Positions 60,001 through 64,000 of a stretch of 64,000 nucleotides of DNA are shown here, piece by piece. The position numbers were made by a program, and so were the translations under genes. The stretch comes from Xylocopa sonorina (lineage: Eukaryota; Arthropoda; Insecta; Hymenoptera; Apidae): NCBI RefSeq assembly GCF_050948175.1, contig NW_027490091.1, forward strand, positions 3,100,001-3,164,000. The letters are read 5' to 3'. Within the stretch, counting starts at the first letter, position 1; each line of letters begins with the position of its first letter. The notes under the pieces are model-generated. The model did not search any database and had not been told where the DNA came from. It saw nothing but the letters and a program-made list of their open reading frames with translations.

Positions 60001-63000
60001 TCCTAGCGAGGAAGTGTAGCATTCGCATTCATTTGAAGTGTAGACGAGGAATACATAACACCTCGCAAATCATATTATATCTTACCATGAAACATAGAAA
60101 TGAGATGCGATATCGCGCTTTAAGAAGCATATGAAATCTATTGCTACGATACGTAGACATCTGCAAACGCTATTTCCTTGCAAGGAAGTGTCGCATTTAC
60201 ATTCATTTGAAGTGTAGACGAGGAATACATAACACTTCGCAAATCATATTATATCTTATCATGAAACATAGAAATGAGATGCGATATCGCGTTTTAAGAA
60301 GCATTAGAACTCTATTGCTACGATACCTAGACATCTGCAGACGCTATTTCCTAGCAAGGAAGTGTCGCATTTACATTCATTTGAAGTGTAGACGAGGAAT
60401 ACATAACACTTCGCAAATCATAATATATCTTACCATGAAACATAGAAATGAGATACGATATCGCGTTTTAAGTATCATAGGAACTATATTGCTACGATAC
60501 GTAGACATCTGCAAACGCTATTTCCTTGCAAGGAAGTGTCGCATTTACATTCATTTGAAGTGTAGACGAGGAATACATAACACTTCGCAAATCATTGTAT
60601 ATCTTACCATGAAACATAGAAATCAGATGCGATATCGCCTTTTAAGGAGCATTAGAACACTATTGCTACGATACCTAGACATCTGCAATCGCTATTTCCT
60701 AGCGAGGAAGTGTAGCATTCGCATTCATTTGAAGTGTGGACGAGGAATACATAACACTTCGCAAATCATATTATATCTTACCATGAAACATAGAAATGGG
60801 ATGCGATATCGCGTTTTAAGAAGCATTAGAACTCTATTGCTACGATACCTAGACATCTGCAGACGCTATTTCCTAGCAAGGAAGTGTCGCATTTATATTC
60901 ATTTGAAGTGTAGACGAGGAATTCATGACACTTCGCAAATCATATTATATCTTACCATAAAACATAGAAATGAGATGCCATATCGCGTTTTAAGAAGCAT
61001 TAGAACTCTATTGCTATGATACCTAGATATCTGCAAACGCTATTTCCTTGCAAGGAAGTGTCGCATTTACATTCTTCTGAAGTGAATACGAGGTATACAT
61101 AACACTTTACAATGAATATTATATCTTATCATGCAACATAGTAATGAGATGCGATATCGCGTTTTAAGAAGCATTAGAACTCTAATGCTACGATAGGTAG
61201 TCATCTGCAAACGCTATTACCTTGCCAGGAAGTGTCGCATTTACATTCATTTGAAGTGTAGACGAGGAATACATAACACTTCGCAAATCATATTATATCT
61301 TACCATGAAACATAGAAATGAGATGCAATGTCGCGTTTTAAGAAGCATAAGAAATCTTTTGCTACGATACGTAGACATCTGCAATCGCTATTTCCTAGCG
61401 AGGAAGTGTAGCATTCGCATTCATTTGAAGTGTAGACGCGGAATACATAACACTTCGCAAATCATGTTATATCTTACCATGAAACATAGAAATGAGATGC
61501 GATATGGCGTTTTAAGAATCATAAGAACTCTATTGCTACGATACGTAGACATCTGCAAACGCTATTTCCTTGCAAGGAAGTGTCGCATTTACATTCATTT
61601 GAATCCTAGACGAGGAATGCATAACACTTCGCAATGAATATTATATCTTATCATGAAAGATAGATATGAGATGCTATATCTCGTTTTAAGAAGAATTTGA
61701 ACTCTATTGCTACGATACCTAGACATCTGCAGAAGCTATTTCCTAGCAAGGAAGTGCCGCATTTACATTCATTTGAAGTGTAGACGAGGAATACACAACA
61801 CTTCGCAAATCATATTCTATCTTACCATGAACCATAGAAATGAGTTGCGATATCGCGTTCTAAGAATCATAAGAACTCTATTGCTGCGATACGGAGACAT
61901 CTGCAAACGCTATTTCCTAGCGAGGAAGTGTCGCATTCACATTCATTTGAAGTGTAGACGAGGAATACATAACACTTCGCAAATCATATTATATCATACC
62001 ATGAAACATAGAAATGAGATGCTTTAACGCGTTTTAAGAAACATTAGAACTCTATGGCTACGATACGTAGACATCTGCAAACGCTATTTCCTAGCAAGGA
62101 AGTGTCGCATTTACGTCCATTTCAGTCGTAGATGAGGAATGCATAACACTTCGCAAATCACATTATATCTTACCATGAAACATAGAAATGAGATGCGATA
62201 TCGCGTTTTAAGAAGCATTAGAACTCTATTGCTACGATACGTAGACATCTGCAAACGCTATTTCCTTGCAAGAAAGTGTCGCATTTACATTCTTCTGAAG
62301 TGAATACGAGGTATACATAACACTTTACAATGAATATTATATCTTATCATGCAACATAGTAATGAGATGCGATATCGCGTTTTAAGAAGCATTAGAACTC
62401 TAATGCTACGATAGGTAGTCATCTGCAAACGCTATTACCTTGCCAGGAAGTGTCGCATTTACATTCATTTGAAGTGTAGACGAGGAATACATAACACTTC
62501 GCAAATCATATTATATCTTACCATGAAACATAGAAATGAGATGCAATGTCGCGTTTTAAGAAGCATAAGAAATCTTTTGCTACGATACGTAGACATCTGC
62601 AATCGCTATTTCCTAGCGAGGAAGTGTAGCATTCGCATTCATTTGAAGTGTAGACGAGGAATACATAACACTTCGCAAATCATATTATATCCTACCATGA
62701 AACATAGTAATGAGATGCGATATCGCGTTTTAAGAAGCATTAGAACTCTAGTGCTACGATACCTAGACACCTGCAGACGCTATTTCCTAGCAAGGAAGTG
62801 TCGCATTCACATTCATTTGAAGTGTAGACGCGGAATACATAACACTTCGCAAATCATGTTATATCTTACCATGAAACATAGAAATGAGATACGATATCGC
62901 GTTTTAAGAATCATAAGAACTCTATTGCTACGATACGTAGACATCTGCAAACGCTATTTCCTTGCAAGGAAGTGTCGCATTTACATTCATTTGAATCCTA

Positions 63001-64000
63001 GACGAGGAATGCATAACACTTCGCAATGAATATTATATCTTATCATGAAAGATAGATATGAGATGCTATATCTCGTTTTAAGAAGAACTTGAACTCTATT
63101 GCTACGATACCTAGACATCTGCAGAAGCTATTTCCTAGCAAGGAAGTGCCGCATTTACATTCATTTGAAGTGTAGACGAGGAATACACAACACTTCGCAA
63201 ATCATATTCTATCTTACAATGAACCATAGAAATGAGTTGCGATATCGCGTTCTAAGAATCATAAGAACTCTATTGCTACGATACGGAGACATCTGCAAAC
63301 GCTATTTCCTAGCGAGGAAGTGTCGCATTCACATTCATTTGAAGTGTAGACGAGGAATACATAACACTTCGCAAATCATATTATATCATACCATGAAACA
63401 TAGAAATGAGATGCTTTAACGCGTTTTAAGAAACATTAGAACTCTATGGCTACGATACGTAGACATCTGCAAACGCTATTTCCTAGCAAGGAAGTGTCGC
63501 ATTTACGTCCATTTCAGTCGTAGATGAGGAATGCATAGCACTTCGCAAATCACATTATATCTTACCATGAAACATAGAAATGAGATGCGATATCGCGTTT
63601 TAAGAAGCATTAGAACTCTATTGCTACGATACGTAGACATCTGCAAACGCTATTTCCTTGCAAGAAAGTGTCGCATTTACATTCTTCTGAAGTGAATACG
63701 AGGTATACATAACACTTTACAATGAATATTATATCTTATCATGCAACATAGTAATGAGATGCGATATCGCGTTTTAAGAAGCATTAGAACTCTAATGCTA
63801 CGATAGGTAGTCATCTGCAAACGCTATTTCCTTGCCAGGAAGTGTCGCATTTACATTCATTTGAAGTGTAGACGAGGAATACATGACACTTCGCAAATCA
63901 TATAACATCTTACCATGAAACATAGAAATGAGATGCAATATCGCGTTTTAAGAAGCATTAGAAAGCTATTGCTACGATACGTAGACACCTGCAGACGCTA
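57001..64000 (+). repeat. Higher-order repeat: 3,654-bp (21-monomer) unit and partial second copy
   Basis: Distinctive monomers recur at exact multiples of 174 bp. GAACACTATTGCTACGATAC is at 57001 and 60655 (3,654 bp apart). The marker TTCTGAAGTGAATACGAGG is at 57421, 58639, 59335, 59683, 61075, 62293 and 63685, spaced 7, 4, 2, 8, 7 and 8 monomers. Unit 1 (57001-60654) and unit 2 (60655 on) agree until about 62989. There they fall out of register, as expected from unequal exchange. Smaller 7-monomer (1,218 bp) and 8-monomer (1,392 bp) units are visible inside. Confidence 0.85.
60144..60290 (+). other. Three perfect dyads in one typical satellite monomer
   Basis: Within one monomer length lie CTACG-ATA-CGTAG (60144-60156), the 14-bp palindrome TTCCTTGCAAGGAA (60174-60187) and the 10-bp palindrome GCGATATCGC (60281-60290). 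Most young monomers keep at least one of them, and variants change single bases (TTCCTAGCAAGGAA, CTACGATACCTAG, GCAATATCTC). Short-dyad enrichment is known from several centromeric satellites. Protein binding here is only an inference. Confidence 0.8.

Larger units (their letters stand above)
53012..64000 (+). repeat. Major satellite array, plus orientation, about 63 monomers of 174 bp
   Basis: Exact 174-bp spacing, for example TCGCATTTAC at 60191 and 60365. The consensus order is TCGCATTTACATTCATTTGA, AGTGTAGACGAGGAATACAT, AACACTTCGCAAATCATATT, ATATCTTACCATGAAACATA, GAAATGAGATGCGATATCGC, GTTTTAAGAAGCATTAGAAC, TCTATTGCTACGATACCTAG, ACATCTGCAGACGCTATTTC, CTAGCAAGGAAG. A second variant (CGCAATGAATATTATATCTT, ATATGAGATGCAATATCTCG) interrupts the reading frame. 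It continues past the end of the window. Confidence 0.97.

Noticed and set aside
53074..63419. Many 60-290-codon frames in the plus satellite array as genes
   Set aside because: They are the same 58-codon monomer frame cut by variant monomers. No promoter, intron or independent coding evidence was found.
53012..64000. CRISPR-like array of regular repeats
   Set aside because: The repeat is a contiguous 174-bp tandem without unique spacers, and the genome is eukaryotic.

Overview
The window is eukaryotic, repeat-dominated DNA, most likely from an insect. The evidence is an R1-clade non-LTR retrotransposon, a piggyBac element, gypsy-type and other LTR elements, AACCT/TTAGG-like tracts, an AT-rich background and two very short introns (69 and 83 bp) in a gene remnant. 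A hymenopteran is plausible but not provable from the sequence. No intact host gene was found. The window reads as the edge of a large satellite block, such as a centromere or pericentromere.

The unifying element is a tandem satellite with a 174-bp monomer. It occurs in three strata. The most diverged form has a period of about 175-179 bp and lies at 2.9-4.0, 8.1-8.7, 15.2-18.1, 20.6-21.0 and 38.9-39.3 kb. An intermediate form lies at 5.3-8.1, 29.0-30.2 and 39.3-43.5 kb. A young, homogeneous form runs from about 43.5 kb to the end, roughly 115 monomers, with multi-monomer higher-order units after 57 kb. The satellite changes orientation at least seven times. The two largest young arrays (42.6-51.96 kb minus, 53.0-64.0 kb plus) face each other across a single LTR-type insertion.

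The left and centre of the window are made of older blocks. These are a gypsy relic (1-2870), LTR-type insertions, a block present three times (A 10.4-14.2 kb; B 25.1-29.0 kb inverted; C 30.2-32.8 kb), R1-clade LINE pieces, and a piggyBac element with a smaller TTAA-flanked element inside it. Sequence from 20.7 to 29.0 kb is repeated in inverted order at 30.2-39.2 kb. This makes a long imperfect palindrome with about 1.2 kb of satellite at its centre. Each arm holds an LTR copy, LINE fragments, a TTAGG-like tract, a 41-bp minisatellite and a pseudogene of an HSDL2-like short-chain dehydrogenase. The right-arm pseudogene keeps three exons and the left arm only the last.

Nested insertions with clear target-site duplications (13 bp, 16 bp and two of 4 bp) give relative dates. 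The satellite and inverted duplication came before several retrotransposition events, while the young arrays have been rearranged by unequal exchange in exact 174-bp steps. The long ORFs in the arrays exist because 174 is divisible by three, and probably do not encode a protein.
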